The position numbers were made by a program, and so were the translations under genes. 64,000 bases of DNA. Origin: Pseudophaeobacter flagellatus (lineage in GTDB: Bacteria; Pseudomonadota; Alphaproteobacteria; Rhodobacterales; Rhodobacteraceae). The DNA lies in contig NZ_JAJQRG010000006.1 in the NCBI RefSeq assembly GCF_021228235.1, forward strand, positions 124,001 to 188,000, written 5' to 3'. How positions within the stretch are numbered: position 1 is the stretch's first letter; the number at the start of each line of letters is the position of its first letter. The notes under the pieces are model-generated. The model did no database searches. It was given only the letters and a program-made list of their open reading frames with translations, and was not told where the DNA came from. Positions 43,664 to 53,514 of this stretch are shown in pieces.

Positions 43664-45855
43664 AGCTAATGCGCACCCTTTCCGGCTGGGTTACACCCCT
43701 GATGATCTCTCTCGTGGCATTCGCAGCCCCGAGCCTGGCGCAGGCCGACAGCCTTGCCTCCTTTCTGAGCGATCTTGCGCCAGCCGAGCTGATGCCCGGT
43801 GCCGATAGCTTTGGCCCGATCCGCGCGGATGTTCCCGTCGCGCCGATCCTGCAGGGCGGTGAGACCCTCGGTTATGCCTTTCTGACCTCTGATTTTGTTG
43901 GCACCACCGGATATTCCGGCAAGCCGATTCATGTGGTCGCCGGGATTGACCATGACGCGGTGCTGACCGGGGTCAAACTGGTCAAACACTCTGAGCCGAT
44001 TGTCCTGATCGGCATTCCCAATTCCAAAATGGTTGCGCTCACCGAGAGCTACGCCGGGATGGACCTGAAGGCCGAGGCCGCCACCGGCGGCGAGGCGCAT
44101 GACCTGGATATCATTTCCGGCGCTACCGTCACCATCATGATCATCGACGACAGTCTGGTCCGCGGCGGCATCAAGGTCGCACGCGCCCTGGGGCTGGGCG
44201 GGCTGGCCCCCAATCTCGCCACTGGCCCCAAGCGCGCCGTCGACATGACCCAGAGCGAAACCTACAACTGGCAGAGCCTGGCGGGTGATGGATCAACCCG
44301 GCGGATGACATTGGACATTGGCCAGATCAACGCCGCCTTTGAAGGGACCGGCGATGCCCGTGCCATCAAGCGCCCAGAACCGGGCAATCCCGACGACACC
44401 TATATCGACATGCATCTGGCGCTGGTTTCTGTACCGGCCATCGGTCGCAGCCTGCTGGGTGAGGCCGAATATCAAAACCTGTCCGACTGGCTGCAAGAGG
44501 GCGAAGAGGCCATTCTGGTACTGGGGCGTGGCGTCTATAGTTTTAAGGGATCCGGCTATGTGCGGGGCGGCATCTTTGACCGTATCCAACTGATCCAGGG
44601 TGACAATTCGGTGCGCTTCTTTGATAAACAGCATCGACGTCTAGGCGCATTGGCCACCGATGACAGCCCCAGTTTCAGCGAGCTGGACATCTTTAAGATC
44701 CCCGCCGATACCGAATTTGACCCGACCAAGCCCTTCCGCCTGCAACTCTTGGTACAGCGGTCGGTTGGTGCCATCGACAAGAGCTTTCTGACCTTTGATC
44801 TGGGGTACAAACTACCAGAATCATATCTGCAGCCACTGGCCCCGACCGCCCCCGTTGCCCTTAACAATGACAGCGACGAGGCCGCCGCCAAATCGGCGCT
44901 GTGGCAGCGGATCTGGCGTGACAAACAGGTCGAGATTGGCATTCTTGGCGCTATGCTTCTGGTGCTGACGGCGGTGTTTTTCTTCCAGTTCCAGTCCACC
45001 ATGAATGCGCGCGTCTTCTACTGGTTCCGCATTGGCTACCTCAGCTTTACCCTGGTATTTCTGGGGTGGTACGCCAATGCGCAGCTTTCCGTTGTCAACC
45101 TGATGGCACTGGCCAGCTCTCTGCGGTCTGGCTTCACCTGGGATGCCTTCTTGATGGATCCGCTGGTCTTTATCCAGTGGTTTGCCATCGCCGCCGCGCT
45201 CCTGTTCTGGGGCCGGGGTGCCTATTGCGGCTGGCTCTGCCCCTTTGGTGCCCTGCAAGAGCTGACAAACAAGCTGGCCCGCGCCCTGAAGGTGCCGCAG
45301 TGGACCCTGCCCTGGGGCCTGCATGAACGGCTCTGGCCGGTGAAATACATGATCTTCCTTGGGCTGTTTGGCCTGTCGATGGTCTCTATGCCGCTGGCAG
45401 AGACCTATGCCGAGGTCGAGCCCTTCAAGACCGCGATCATTCTGAAGTTTGTCCGCGACTGGCCCTTTGTGCTGTTTGCCTTGATCCTGCTTCTGGCCGG
45501 CCTGTTTGTCGAACGCTTCTACTGTCGCTACCTCTGCCCTCTGGGTGGGGCGCTGGCGATCCCGGCCCGGATCCGCATGTTCGACTGGCTCAAACGCTAC
45601 AAGGAATGTGGCAGCCCCTGTCAGACCTGCGCCAATGAATGCCCGGTTCAGGCCATTCACCCCACGGGTGAAATCAACCCGAATGAATGCGTCAACTGCC
45701 TGCATTGTCAGGTGCTTTACCAATCAGAAACCAAATGCCCGGTGGTGATCAAAAAGATCAAACGCCGCGCCAAGACTGGCAACCCCGGTCCTGATCTCGC
45801 CCTTGGCCGCCCACCGGCCAATCACCCCAACGCAGAAAAAGTATCTGTTTCCTGA
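43660..45855 (+). CDS. nosR: Nitrous oxide reductase regulator/electron donor NosR
   Basis: A 731-residue polytopic flavo-iron-sulphur protein. A signal sequence is followed by a periplasmic FMN-binding domain with the covalent flavin site in [14 protein letters not shown] (about residue 150). Membrane helices then carry [14 protein letters not shown] and [14 protein letters not shown], and the C-terminal ferredoxin part has [17 protein letters not shown] and [20 protein letters not shown]. It supplies electrons to NosZ and supports its activation. The GTG at 43660 has AAGGAGG at ideal spacing; ATG 43669 is an alternative. Confidence 0.95.
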   Translation: MKLMRTLSGWVTPLMISLVAFAAPSLAQADSLASFLSDLAPAELMPGADSFGPIRADVPVAPILQGGETLGYAFLTSDFVGTTGYSGKPIHVVAGIDHDAVLTGVKLVKHSEPIVLIGIPNSKMVALTESYAGMDLKAEAATGGEAHDLDIISGATVTIMIIDDSLVRGGIKVARALGLGGLAPNLATGPKRAVDMTQSETYNWQSLAGDGSTRRMTLDIGQINAAFEGTGDARAIKRPEPGNPDDTYIDMHLALVSVPAIGRSLLGEAEYQNLSDWLQEGEEAILVLGRGVYSFKGSGYVRGGIFDRIQLIQGDNSVRFFDKQHRRLGALATDDSPSFSELDIFKIPADTEFDPTKPFRLQLLVQRSVGAIDKSFLTFDLGYKLPESYLQPLAPTAPVALNNDSDEAAAKSALWQRIWRDKQVEIGILGAMLLVLTAVFFFQFQSTMNARVFYWFRIGYLSFTLVFLGWYANAQLSVVNLMALASSLRSGFTWDAFLMDPLVFIQWFAIAAALLFWGRGAYCGWLCPFGALQELTNKLARALKVPQWTLPWGLHERLWPVKYMIFLGLFGLSMVSMPLAETYAEVEPFKTAIILKFVRDWPFVLFALILLLAGLFVERFYCRYLCPLGGALAIPARIRMFDWLKRYKECGSPCQTCANECPVQAIHPTGEINPNECVNCLHCQVLYQSETKCPVVIKKIKRRAKTGNPGPDLALGRPPANHPNAEKVSVS

Positions 45856-45866
45856 AGGAGGACATC

Positions 45867-47780
45867 ATGTCTGAAGAAGAGAAAACAAACCTATCCGTAA
45901 CCCGTCGTGGCCTGCTGGGGGCAACCGCCACCGGTGCCGCCCTCGCCGCCACTGGCGTTAGCTCCTCGATGCTGGGCGCAGGCCCTGCCCAGGCCTCGGG
46001 CAACGAAGCCAGCCTGGCTCCGGGTGAGCTTGACGAATACTATGGCTTCTGGTCCTCGGGTCAGACCGGTGAGCTGCGCATCATGGGTGTGCCCTCCATG
46101 CGCGAATTCATGCGGGTGCCCGTGTTCAACCGCTGCTCTGCCACCGGCTGGGGCCAGACCAATGAATCGATGAAAATCCTGACCGAAGGCCTGCTGCCCG
46201 AGACCAAGGAATTCCTCGCGGCGAATGGCAAGAAAACCTACGACAACGGCGATTTGCACCACCCGCACATGTCCTTCACCGACGGGTCCTATGATGGTCG
46301 CTTTCTGTTCATGAACGACAAGGCCAATACCCGCGTGGCGCGGGTGCGCTGCGATGTCATGAAATGCGACAAGATCATCGAAGTCCCCAACGCGCATGAC
46401 ATCCACGGCCTGCGGCCGCAGAAATTCCCCCGCACCGGCTATGTCTTTGCCAATGGCGAACACGAAGCACCGCTGGTCAACGACGGCAAAGTGCTGGATG
46501 AGCCTTCGGAATATGTGAACATCTTCACCGCCATCGACGGCGACGAGATGGAAGTGGCCTGGCAGGTGATTGTCTCGGGCAACCTCGACAACACCGATTG
46601 CGACTACCAGGGCAAATATGCCTTCTCGACCTCCTACAACTCGGAAATGGGCATGAACCTGGCCGAGATGACCGAGAGCGAAATGGACCACGTCGTGGTC
46701 TTTAACCTGAAGGAAATCGAAAAAGGCATCGCAGCCGGCGATTATCAGGAATTGAAAGGCGTCAAGGTTGTCGATGGCCGCAAGGGCGCGGGCAACAAAT
46801 ACACCCGCTACATCCCGATCCCCAACTCCCCCCACGGTGTGAACGCAGCCCCCGACAAGCGCCACATCATGATCAACGGCAAACTGTCGCCCACCGTTTC
46901 AGTGATTGATGTCGAAAAGCTGGACGATCTGTTCAACAACGATGCCGACCCGCGTTCCGCTATCGTGGCCGAACCAGAGCTGGGCCTTGGGCCACTTCAC
47001 ACAGCCTTTGATAACAAGGGCCGCGCCTATACCACCCTGTTCCTCGACAGCCAGGTGGTGAAATGGGACATTGCCAAGGCGATTGAAGCCTATGCTGGCG
47101 GAGATGCCGACCCGATCCTTGAAAAGATCGACGTGCATTACCAGCCGGGCCACAACTCTACCTCGATGGGGGAAACCTCAGAGGCAGATGGCAAGTGGCT
47201 GATCTCGATGAACAAGTTCTCGAAAGACCGGTTCCTGAATGTCGGACCTCTGAAGCCCGAGAACGAGCAGCTCATCGACATCTCTGGCGATAAGATGAAG
47301 ATTGTCCACGATGGCCCAACCTTTGCCGAACCCCACGACAGCATCATCGTGCACCGCTCCAAGGTGAACCCGGTGAATGTCTGGGATCGGAACGACCCAA
47401 TGTGGGCCGATGCACGCGCCCAGGCCGAGGCAGACGGTGTGGATCTTGACGACTATCAGGAAGAGATCATCCGCGATGGCAACAAGGTCCGCGTCTATAT
47501 GTCGAGCCAGGCGCCAAACTTCAGCCTCGAGAGCTTTAGCGTCAAGCAGGGCGATGAGGTCACCGTCCACGTCACCAACCTGGATGATATCGACGACCTG
47601 ACACACGGCTTCTGCATGGCCAACTTTGGCGTCGCAATGGAGGTTGGCCCGCAGGCCACTGCCTCGGTCACCTTCATTGCCGAACGTCCTGGCGTGCACT
47701 GGTTCTATTGCCAGTGGTTCTGCCACGCACTGCACATGGAAATGCGCGGCCGGATGTTCGTAGAGCCTCGGGAGGCCTAA
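45867..47780 (+). CDS. nosZ: Nitrous oxide reductase (clade I, Tat-exported)
   Basis: A 637-residue periplasmic copper enzyme reducing N2O to N2. A twin-arginine signal ([18 protein letters not shown]) marks it as clade I. The beta-propeller CuZ site has its seven His across DLHHPH, AHDIHG, PHGVNA, GPLHTA, PGHNST and AEPHDS. The C-terminal cupredoxin holds CuA in [18 protein letters not shown]. All ligands expected are present. Ribosome site GAAGGAGGACATC precedes ATG 45867. Confidence 0.97.
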   Translation: MSEEEKTNLSVTRRGLLGATATGAALAATGVSSSMLGAGPAQASGNEASLAPGELDEYYGFWSSGQTGELRIMGVPSMREFMRVPVFNRCSATGWGQTNESMKILTEGLLPETKEFLAANGKKTYDNGDLHHPHMSFTDGSYDGRFLFMNDKANTRVARVRCDVMKCDKIIEVPNAHDIHGLRPQKFPRTGYVFANGEHEAPLVNDGKVLDEPSEYVNIFTAIDGDEMEVAWQVIVSGNLDNTDCDYQGKYAFSTSYNSEMGMNLAEMTESEMDHVVVFNLKEIEKGIAAGDYQELKGVKVVDGRKGAGNKYTRYIPIPNSPHGVNAAPDKRHIMINGKLSPTVSVIDVEKLDDLFNNDADPRSAIVAEPELGLGPLHTAFDNKGRAYTTLFLDSQVVKWDIAKAIEAYAGGDADPILEKIDVHYQPGHNSTSMGETSEADGKWLISMNKFSKDRFLNVGPLKPENEQLIDISGDKMKIVHDGPTFAEPHDSIIVHRSKVNPVNVWDRNDPMWADARAQAEADGVDLDDYQEEIIRDGNKVRVYMSSQAPNFSLESFSVKQGDEVTVHVTNLDDIDDLTHGFCMANFGVAMEVGPQATASVTFIAERPGVHWFYCQWFCHALHMEMRGRMFVEPREA

Positions 47781-47785
47781 GCAAG

Positions 47786-49042
47786 ATGCGCTGGCTCCTG
47801 CTTATAACCCTGCTGATCGGAGGCGCCGCGCGCGCCGCCGACTGGCAGGTCCCCCATCGGGCGGGGGCCATCGCGGATACGCTCATGCAGGCGGCAGACG
47901 GGGATACCCTGTTTCTGGCGCCTGGCACCTACTATGAAAATCTGACCCTGGATCGTCCTGTCACGCTGGATGGCCAGGGCCACGCCACGCTGGATGGCAG
48001 CCGTCAGGGCAGCACCGTCACCGTCACCGGCCCCGGCGTCATCATACAGGGCGTCACGGTGCAGGGGTCCGGTTCGGACCATGAAACAATCGATAGCGGC
48101 ATTCAGCTGACCAAGACCGCCAAGGCCCCGGTGATCCGCAACAATATCCTGCTGGGAAACCTCTACGGAGTCGACATCCACGGGGCGCGCGATGCGCTGG
48201 TGCAGGACAATGTGATCGAAGGTCGCCAGGATCGCCACATGAACCGGCGCGGCAATGGTATCTATGTCTGGAATGCCCCCGGGGCGATCGTGGAAAACAA
48301 CGATATCCGCTGGGGGCGCGACGGCATTTTTGTCAATTCCTCCAAGCGCAATATCTTTCGCGGCAATCTGTTTCGCGACCTGCGTTTTGCGGTGCACTAC
48401 ATGTATGCCGACAATTCCGAAGTCTCGGGAAATGTCTCTATCGGCAACCATCTGGGCTATGCGGTGATGTTTTCCACCCGCGTCAAGATCACCAACAATG
48501 TGTCCCTGAATGACCGCGATCACGGCGTGATGCTGAACTACACCAACAAGGGCATTATCCGGGGCAACTACGTCAAGAACGCCCGCAACAAATGCACCTT
48601 TCTCTACAATTCCCACCAGAACGATTTCTCTGACAACTGGTTCCAGGGCTGCGCCATCGGCATCCATTTCACCGCCGGCAGCGAAGGCAATAAGATGGTC
48701 GGCAATGCCTTTGTTGGCAATCGCCATCAGGTCAAATATGTTGCCTCCAAATGGGTCGAATGGTCCCATGAAGGGCGCGGCAACTACTGGTCCGACAATG
48801 CTGGTTTTGACGTCGATGGTGACGGCATTTCCGATAGCCCTTACCGGCCCAATGACAGCATGGACCATGTGCTTTGGACCCAGCCAGCCGCCAAAATGCT
48901 GATGGGTTCGCCTGCGGTGCAGCTGGTGCGCTGGTCGCAATCCACCTTCCCGGCGCTGCTGCCCGGTGGCGTGATCGACAGCGCCCCCCTGATGCGCCCG
49001 GTGAAACCCGCAGTGGCCAACAAGGTTGAAGATAATGACTAA
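47786..49042 (+). CDS. nosD: NosD, periplasmic copper-cluster maturation protein
   Basis: A 418-residue exported protein. A signal peptide (MRWLLLITLLIGGAARA) is followed by a right-handed beta-helix of PbH1 repeats, for example APVIRNNILLGNLYGVDIHG, NGIYVWNAPGAIVENNDIRW and DGIFVNSSKRNIFRGNLF. NosD works with NosF and NosY in building the CuZ sulphide-copper cluster. ATG 47786 lies five bases after the nosZ stop; GGGAGGCCTAAGCAAG supplies the ribosome site. Confidence 0.95.
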   Translation: MRWLLLITLLIGGAARAADWQVPHRAGAIADTLMQAADGDTLFLAPGTYYENLTLDRPVTLDGQGHATLDGSRQGSTVTVTGPGVIIQGVTVQGSGSDHETIDSGIQLTKTAKAPVIRNNILLGNLYGVDIHGARDALVQDNVIEGRQDRHMNRRGNGIYVWNAPGAIVENNDIRWGRDGIFVNSSKRNIFRGNLFRDLRFAVHYMYADNSEVSGNVSIGNHLGYAVMFSTRVKITNNVSLNDRDHGVMLNYTNKGIIRGNYVKNARNKCTFLYNSHQNDFSDNWFQGCAIGIHFTAGSEGNKMVGNAFVGNRHQVKYVASKWVEWSHEGRGNYWSDNAGFDVDGDGISDSPYRPNDSMDHVLWTQPAAKMLMGSPAVQLVRWSQSTFPALLPGGVIDSAPLMRPVKPAVANKVEDND

Positions 49043-49946
49043 AACAGGCGCTTTCCCGGTTCTAGAGATCAAGGGGCTCGACAAGTTTCGCGGCAAAACC
49101 CAGGTTCTGCACGGCATTGACCTTTGCGTAAACGCCGGAGAGCGCCTGGCGCTTTTGGGCCATAACGGGGCTGGGAAATCCACCCTGATCAAGGCGGTTC
49201 TGGGGCTGATCCAGGCCGAAGGCGGCAGCATCCAGATCTGCGGTGCCCGCCCTGGCAGCGCGGCGGCGCGGGCAGATACCGCCTTTTTGCCCGAAGCGGT
49301 CAGCTTTCACCCCGCCCTGACAGGCCAGGAACAGCTGACGATGTTTGACCGGCTGATGGGCGCAGGCGGGGATGTAAGCGCCCTGTTGCAGCGGGTTGGC
49401 CTTGGTGACGCGATGCAGCGCCGCATCGACACCTATTCCAAGGGCATGCGCCAAAGGCTGGGCCTGGCGCAGGTGCTGCTGGGGCGGCCCAAACTGGCGC
49501 TACTGGATGAACCAACAAGTGGGCTGGACCCGATTTCCCGCCAGGACCTCTACGCCATCATTGATGAACTGGCCGCCAAAGGCACCGCCGTGCTAATTGC
49601 CTCGCATGCGCTGACCGAAGTGGAAGCGCGCACCGATCGCATTGCCATCCTGCGTCAGGGTGTCAAGGTGGCGGATGACACGCTAGACAACCTGTCCCGC
49701 AAGGCGGGCCTGCCGGTGAAGCTGCGGCTACAGACAACAGGGCCTGATGCCGATCAGATCGCGCGCGACACCGGCGGGCGGCGCATCAATGGCGCCTCGG
49801 TCGAGATCATCTGCGCGCCGCAAGACAAAATGGCCGAGCTGCGCCGCATTGCCAGCATGGGCGACACGGTGCTTGATATCGACATGCAGCCCCCGCGGCT
49901 GGAAGACCTCTATCGCTACTATTCAACCCAAGAGGAGCAAGGCTGA
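49035..49946 (+). CDS. nosF: NosF, ABC transporter ATPase
   Basis: A 303-residue ABC ATPase with Walker A GHNGAGKSTLIK, signature YSKGMRQRLGLAQ, Walker B LALLDEPTSGLDP and a switch His in IASHALTEVE. It powers NosDFY, which passes a sulphur species or copper for CuZ assembly. The start overlaps the nosD stop by eight bases, and its stop overlaps the nosY start by one. Confidence 0.95.
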   Translation: MTKTGAFPVLEIKGLDKFRGKTQVLHGIDLCVNAGERLALLGHNGAGKSTLIKAVLGLIQAEGGSIQICGARPGSAAARADTAFLPEAVSFHPALTGQEQLTMFDRLMGAGGDVSALLQRVGLGDAMQRRIDTYSKGMRQRLGLAQVLLGRPKLALLDEPTSGLDPISRQDLYAIIDELAAKGTAVLIASHALTEVEARTDRIAILRQGVKVADDTLDNLSRKAGLPVKLRLQTTGPDADQIARDTGGRRINGASVEIICAPQDKMAELRRIASMGDTVLDIDMQPPRLEDLYRYYSTQEEQG

Positions 49947-50764
49947 TGCGTATCCTCGCAATTTACCGCGCCGAAATGCTGATCCTGCGGCGCAATCTGT
50001 GGATTGTCATGGCCACGCTGATCATGCTGGCCTTTGCGCTGGCGCTGTCCTTTGCCGGCTCTGCGCCGACGGGCACGCTGGGGGTTGATATGCTCACAGT
50101 TTCGGTTGCTTCGATGACCACGCTCTCGGTCTATCTGGCACCACTCTTGGCGCTAATGATGGGGTTTGACGCCATTTCAGGCGACCGTGATCGCGGCTCA
50201 CTGGCGCTCTTGCTCAGCTATCCCGCCGGGCGTGCCGAAATCCTGTCCGGCAAGTTTCTGGCCCATCTGACCGCACTGAGCATTGCCATGATCATCGGCT
50301 TTGGCGCTGCCGGGGCCTGCGCGGCCTGGTTTGGCGGCGCGGGCACCGAAAGCCTGATCGCCCTGGCGCGCCTGGTCCTGACCTCGATCCTTCTGGGGGC
50401 GGTCTTTTTGATGCTGGGCTATTGCCTGTCGGCACTGGCCGGCAGCACAACAGCGGCGGCGGGTCTTTCGGCCGGGCTCTGGCTGGTCTTTGTGGTTCTA
50501 TACGATCTGGCCCTGCTGGGGGCGGTGGTGATGGACAGCGAAGGGATTTTCACCCAACAGCTGTTTCCCTGGGTAATGGTGGCCAACCCGGCCGACGCCT
50601 TCCGTCTGTGGAATATCGCCGCCTCTGAAAGCGTCGCCCTGACCAGTGGCATGGCCGGCGCCGCCGCCAGCCTGCCCGCCTGGGCCGCGCCGCTCTCGCT
50701 CCTGCTCTGGCCCGTGCTGGGCTTTGCCCTGGCCCGCACCGCATTCCAAAGGCTGGAACCATGA
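49946..50764 (+). CDS. nosY: NosY, ABC transporter permease
   Basis: A 272-residue inner-membrane protein with about six helices, for example WIVMATLIMLAFALALSFAG, LSVYLAPLLALMMGFDAISG and LVFVVLYDLALLGAVVMDSE. DAISGDRDRGSLALLLSYPA is the conserved first cytoplasmic loop of ABC-2-type permeases. It pairs with NosF. Overlaps by 1-4 bases on both sides imply tight coupling. Confidence 0.94.
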   Translation: MRILAIYRAEMLILRRNLWIVMATLIMLAFALALSFAGSAPTGTLGVDMLTVSVASMTTLSVYLAPLLALMMGFDAISGDRDRGSLALLLSYPAGRAEILSGKFLAHLTALSIAMIIGFGAAGACAAWFGGAGTESLIALARLVLTSILLGAVFLMLGYCLSALAGSTTAAAGLSAGLWLVFVVLYDLALLGAVVMDSEGIFTQQLFPWVMVANPADAFRLWNIAASESVALTSGMAGAAASLPAWAAPLSLLLWPVLGFALARTAFQRLEP

Positions 50765-51318
50765 AGCCACTTCAACACATCTCTGCCCGCCCCCTGACCC
50801 GTAACCTGTGTCTTGTGCTGGCCTGCCTGGCGCTTTCGGCCTGCCAGGAGGAAGAGGCCAAAGCAGCGCCAGAACCGGTCGCCCTGACCGAAACAGCGCT
50901 GAGCTATTTTTGCCAGATGAACATCGCCGAACATGGCGGCCCCAAGGGACAGGTTCACCTAAACGGGCATCCCGCGCCGCTGTTCTTTGCCCAGGTGCGC
51001 GATCTGCTGGCCTATCTCAAGGGACCCGAGCGCGAGGCCGATATCACAGCCGTTTATGTCAGCGATATGGGCGTCGCCAAGAACTGGGACAGCCCCGGCC
51101 CTGGCAACTGGATCGCTGCCGCTGACGCTATCTTTGTGATCGACAGCCCGGTGGCCGGCGGCATGGGGGCACCCGAGATCGTGCCCTTTGCCCAACGCGC
51201 CGACGCCACTGCCTTTGCCACCCGGTATGGCGGTTCCCTTGCGACCCTTGATGAAATCCCCGCCGAGACCGTCCTGGCCCCCGTCGATCTAGAGCTGATA
51301 CTGGAGACCCCCTCATGA
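50761..51318 (+). CDS. nosL: NosL, copper-binding lipoprotein
   Basis: A 185-residue lipoprotein. The lipobox LALSAC directs acylation at Cys (about residue 27). The mature chain has YFCQMNIAEHGGPKGQVHL (the Cys-x-Met pair characteristic of NosL Cu(I) binding) and DMGVAKNWDSPGPGNWIAA. NosL hands copper to NosZ and NosDFY. It overlaps nosY and nosX by four bases each. Confidence 0.94.
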   Translation: MKPLQHISARPLTRNLCLVLACLALSACQEEEAKAAPEPVALTETALSYFCQMNIAEHGGPKGQVHLNGHPAPLFFAQVRDLLAYLKGPEREADITAVYVSDMGVAKNWDSPGPGNWIAAADAIFVIDSPVAGGMGAPEIVPFAQRADATAFATRYGGSLATLDEIPAETVLAPVDLELILETPS

Positions 51319-52208
51319 CTTCCCGCCTGCCCCGCCGCCGGTTTCTTGCCATTTCCGCCGCCAGCCTGGCTGTCGGCCCGGTTGCCGCCGCAACACCTCA
51401 GGCGCGCTGGCAAGGCCGCGCCATGGGGGCTTCAGCCCATATGGTGATTTCCGGCCTGACCCAAAACGCCGCAGCACCGATTTTTGCCAAGGTCGAGGCC
51501 GAATTGCTGCGTCTGGAAGCCATCTTCAGCCTGTATCAGCCGGGCGCGCAATTGGTCCGGCTCAACGCGCAGGGCCGCCTGCGCGCCCCCGCACCAGAGC
51601 TGCTGGATGTGCTCAGCCTGTCGGCCAGCCTGAATACGGCAAGCCATGGTGCCTTTGATCCCAGCATTCAGCCGCTGTGGCAGGCGCTCGCCCTAGGACA
51701 AGAAACAACGACGGCACCGTTGGGCTGGCAACATCTGCGCTATAACAGCCAGGAAATCCGTTTTCTGCGTCCAGGCATGGCGCTGACGCTCAATGGTATT
51801 GCCCAGGGTTATATCACCGACAAAATTGCCGATTTGCTACGGGCCGAAGGACTGCAGAACCTGCTGCTAGACATGGGCGAGATTGCCGCCATGGGGCAGC
51901 GCCCCGAGGGACGCCCATGGCAGGCTGGTATTGTATCGCCAGATGGCGATCTGCGCGCCCGGCTCAGCCTGTCGGATCGTGCCCTGGCCACCTCGGCGGC
52001 GGCGGGCACACTGGTTGGCAACGGTACAAGCCATATTCTGGATCCGCGCAATGGCAAAGGTGCGCAGCCCAGCCGCCTGGTGTCAGTCAGCGCCCCTCGG
52101 GCGGCCTTGGCGGACGGGCTGTCAACCGCGCTCTGCCTGCTGCCAAAACCCGCCGCCCCGGCCATAATCGCCCAGTTCCCCGGTGCCAAATTGGAATACA
52201 GCAGCTAA
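51315..52208 (+). CDS. nosX: NosX, FAD:protein FMN transferase (ApbE family)
   Basis: A 297-residue protein with a twin-arginine-like signal (RLPRRRFLAISAASLAVG). ApbE features are ARWQGRAMGASAHMVISGL, LSASLNTASHGAFDPSIQPL, LTLNGIAQGYITDKIADLL and LLDMGEIAAMGQRPEG. It transfers FMN from FAD onto the Thr of NosR's SGATVT site, so it should act as NosR's flavinyl donor. It closes the nos operon. Confidence 0.93.
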   Translation: MTSRLPRRRFLAISAASLAVGPVAAATPQARWQGRAMGASAHMVISGLTQNAAAPIFAKVEAELLRLEAIFSLYQPGAQLVRLNAQGRLRAPAPELLDVLSLSASLNTASHGAFDPSIQPLWQALALGQETTTAPLGWQHLRYNSQEIRFLRPGMALTLNGIAQGYITDKIADLLRAEGLQNLLLDMGEIAAMGQRPEGRPWQAGIVSPDGDLRARLSLSDRALATSAAAGTLVGNGTSHILDPRNGKGAQPSRLVSVSAPRAALADGLSTALCLLPKPAAPAIIAQFPGAKLEYSS

Positions 52209-52252
52209 ACCGCATGGCCGGTGTCTAAGGGAGCGCAGATAGCGCAATCGCG

Positions 52253-52287
52253 CTGGCCAAGGGAAACCTGGCCAGTGCGCCGCACTG
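52253..52287. terminator. Two adjoining stem-loops after the nos operon
   Basis: CTGGCCA/TGGCCAG (52253-52259 and 52269-52275) and CAGTGCG-C-CGCACTG (52273-52287) overlap, so they are mutually exclusive. No T tract follows. A Rho-dependent or attenuating role is possible. Confidence 0.35.
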
Positions 52288-52302
52288 TTCCGGGCGTCAA
52301 TC

Positions 52303-52319
52303 TGTGCAATTTACGCACA
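52303..52319. promoter_or_regulatory. Dyad TGTGC-N7-GCACA upstream of the nucleoside importer
   Basis: A 5-bp dyad with a 7-nt spacer lies about 155 nt before the BMP gene start. It may be an operator; the regulator is unknown. Confidence 0.3.
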
Positions 52320-52473
52320 AACTCTGATACGGCCCTCCTTAATGCGCAACAAATGATCAATCTTTCCGATATGATGCAATAATAGGCAAAGCTTCCTTGC
52401 CTTAGCCGCCCGGAATTTTTACCCTTTGGACAAGATCCGCCAAGGGTCGGCCAATCAAACCGGGGATAGCTTT

Positions 52474-53499
52474 ATGTCAAAATCGACTTTGGGCGCAGTA
52501 TCGCGCCGTCATTTTCTAGCCACCAGCGCTGCCACAGCCCTGACTGCGGGTCTGGGCCTTTCTGCCAGCAAAGCCCTGGCGGCAGAGCCTATCAAAGTGG
52601 CCGGCATCTACACAGTTCCGGTGGAACAGCAGTGGGTCAGCCGCATCCATGTTGCCGCCCTCACCGCTCAGGACCGAGGCGACATCGCTTACAGCTATTC
52701 TGAAAATACCTCGAATTCTGACTATTCCCGCGTCATGCGAGAATATGCCGAAAGCGGCTACTCCATGATCATCGGCGAAATCTTTGGCGTCGAAGCCGAA
52801 GCGCGCGAAGTTATGGCCGATTACCCGGATGTTGCCTTCCTCATGGGCTCTTCCTTCAAGGAAGACGCGGCGGTGCCAAACCTCGCAGTTTTTGACAACT
52901 ACATCCAGGATGCCTCTTACCTGTCCGGCATCGTGGCAGGCGCCATGTCCAAGACCGGCAATATCGGCATGGTTGGCGGCTTTCCGATCCCCGAAGTCAA
53001 CCGCCTGATGCATGCCTTCATGTCCGGCGCGCGTGAAATGAACCCCGATATGAAATTCCAGGTCTCCTTCATCGGCTCCTGGTTCGATCCGCCAAAAGCC
53101 AAGGAAACCGCCTTTGCAATGATCGAGAACGGCGCGGATGTGCTCTATGCGGAACGGTTTGGCGTTTCGGATGCAGCCAAGGAAAAAGGCCTGCTGGCCA
53201 TTGGCAATGTGATCGACACCCAGTCGGACTACCCCGATACGGTTGCCGCCTCGGCGCTGTGGCATTTTGAACCGACGCTGGATGCCGCCATTGCAGCGGT
53301 CAAAACCGGGAGCTTCACCGCCAAGGACTACGGCCCCTATTCGTATATGGCCAAGGGCGGCTGTTCACTGGCCCCCTACGGCACCTTTGAAGGCAAGATC
53401 CCGCAAGAGGCGCTGGATCTGGTGGCCCAGCGCACCCAGGCGATCAAAGATGGCTCCTATGCGGTGGCCATCAATGACGAAGAGCCCAAATCCTCTTGA
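52474..53499 (+). CDS. BMP-family ABC transporter substrate-binding protein
   Basis: A 341-residue periplasmic protein. A Tat-like signal (SRRHFLATSAATALTAGL) is followed by the BMP/PnrA-type fold: IKVAGIYTVPVEQQWVSRIH, EYAESGYSMIIGEIFGVEAE, LAVFDNYIQDASYLSGIVAG and the C-terminal GGCSLAPYGTFEGKIPQEAL. BMP proteins bind nucleosides or purine bases. It heads a five-gene operon whose last gene is a deaminase-like enzyme, so a nucleobase ligand is plausible. ATG 52474 is used; an upstream frame start (TTG 52426) would precede the signal. Confidence 0.9.
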   Translation: MSKSTLGAVSRRHFLATSAATALTAGLGLSASKALAAEPIKVAGIYTVPVEQQWVSRIHVAALTAQDRGDIAYSYSENTSNSDYSRVMREYAESGYSMIIGEIFGVEAEAREVMADYPDVAFLMGSSFKEDAAVPNLAVFDNYIQDASYLSGIVAGAMSKTGNIGMVGGFPIPEVNRLMHAFMSGAREMNPDMKFQVSFIGSWFDPPKAKETAFAMIENGADVLYAERFGVSDAAKEKGLLAIGNVIDTQSDYPDTVAASALWHFEPTLDAAIAAVKTGSFTAKDYGPYSYMAKGGCSLAPYGTFEGKIPQEALDLVAQRTQAIKDGSYAVAINDEEPKSS

Positions 53500-53514
53500 T
53501 TTGGGCCTGATCGC

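Noticed and set aside
52287-52300. GTTCC-GGGC-GTCAA upstream of the BMP gene
   Set aside because: Only one half-site fits, and the position is about 170 nt from the start; not counted as an FNR box.
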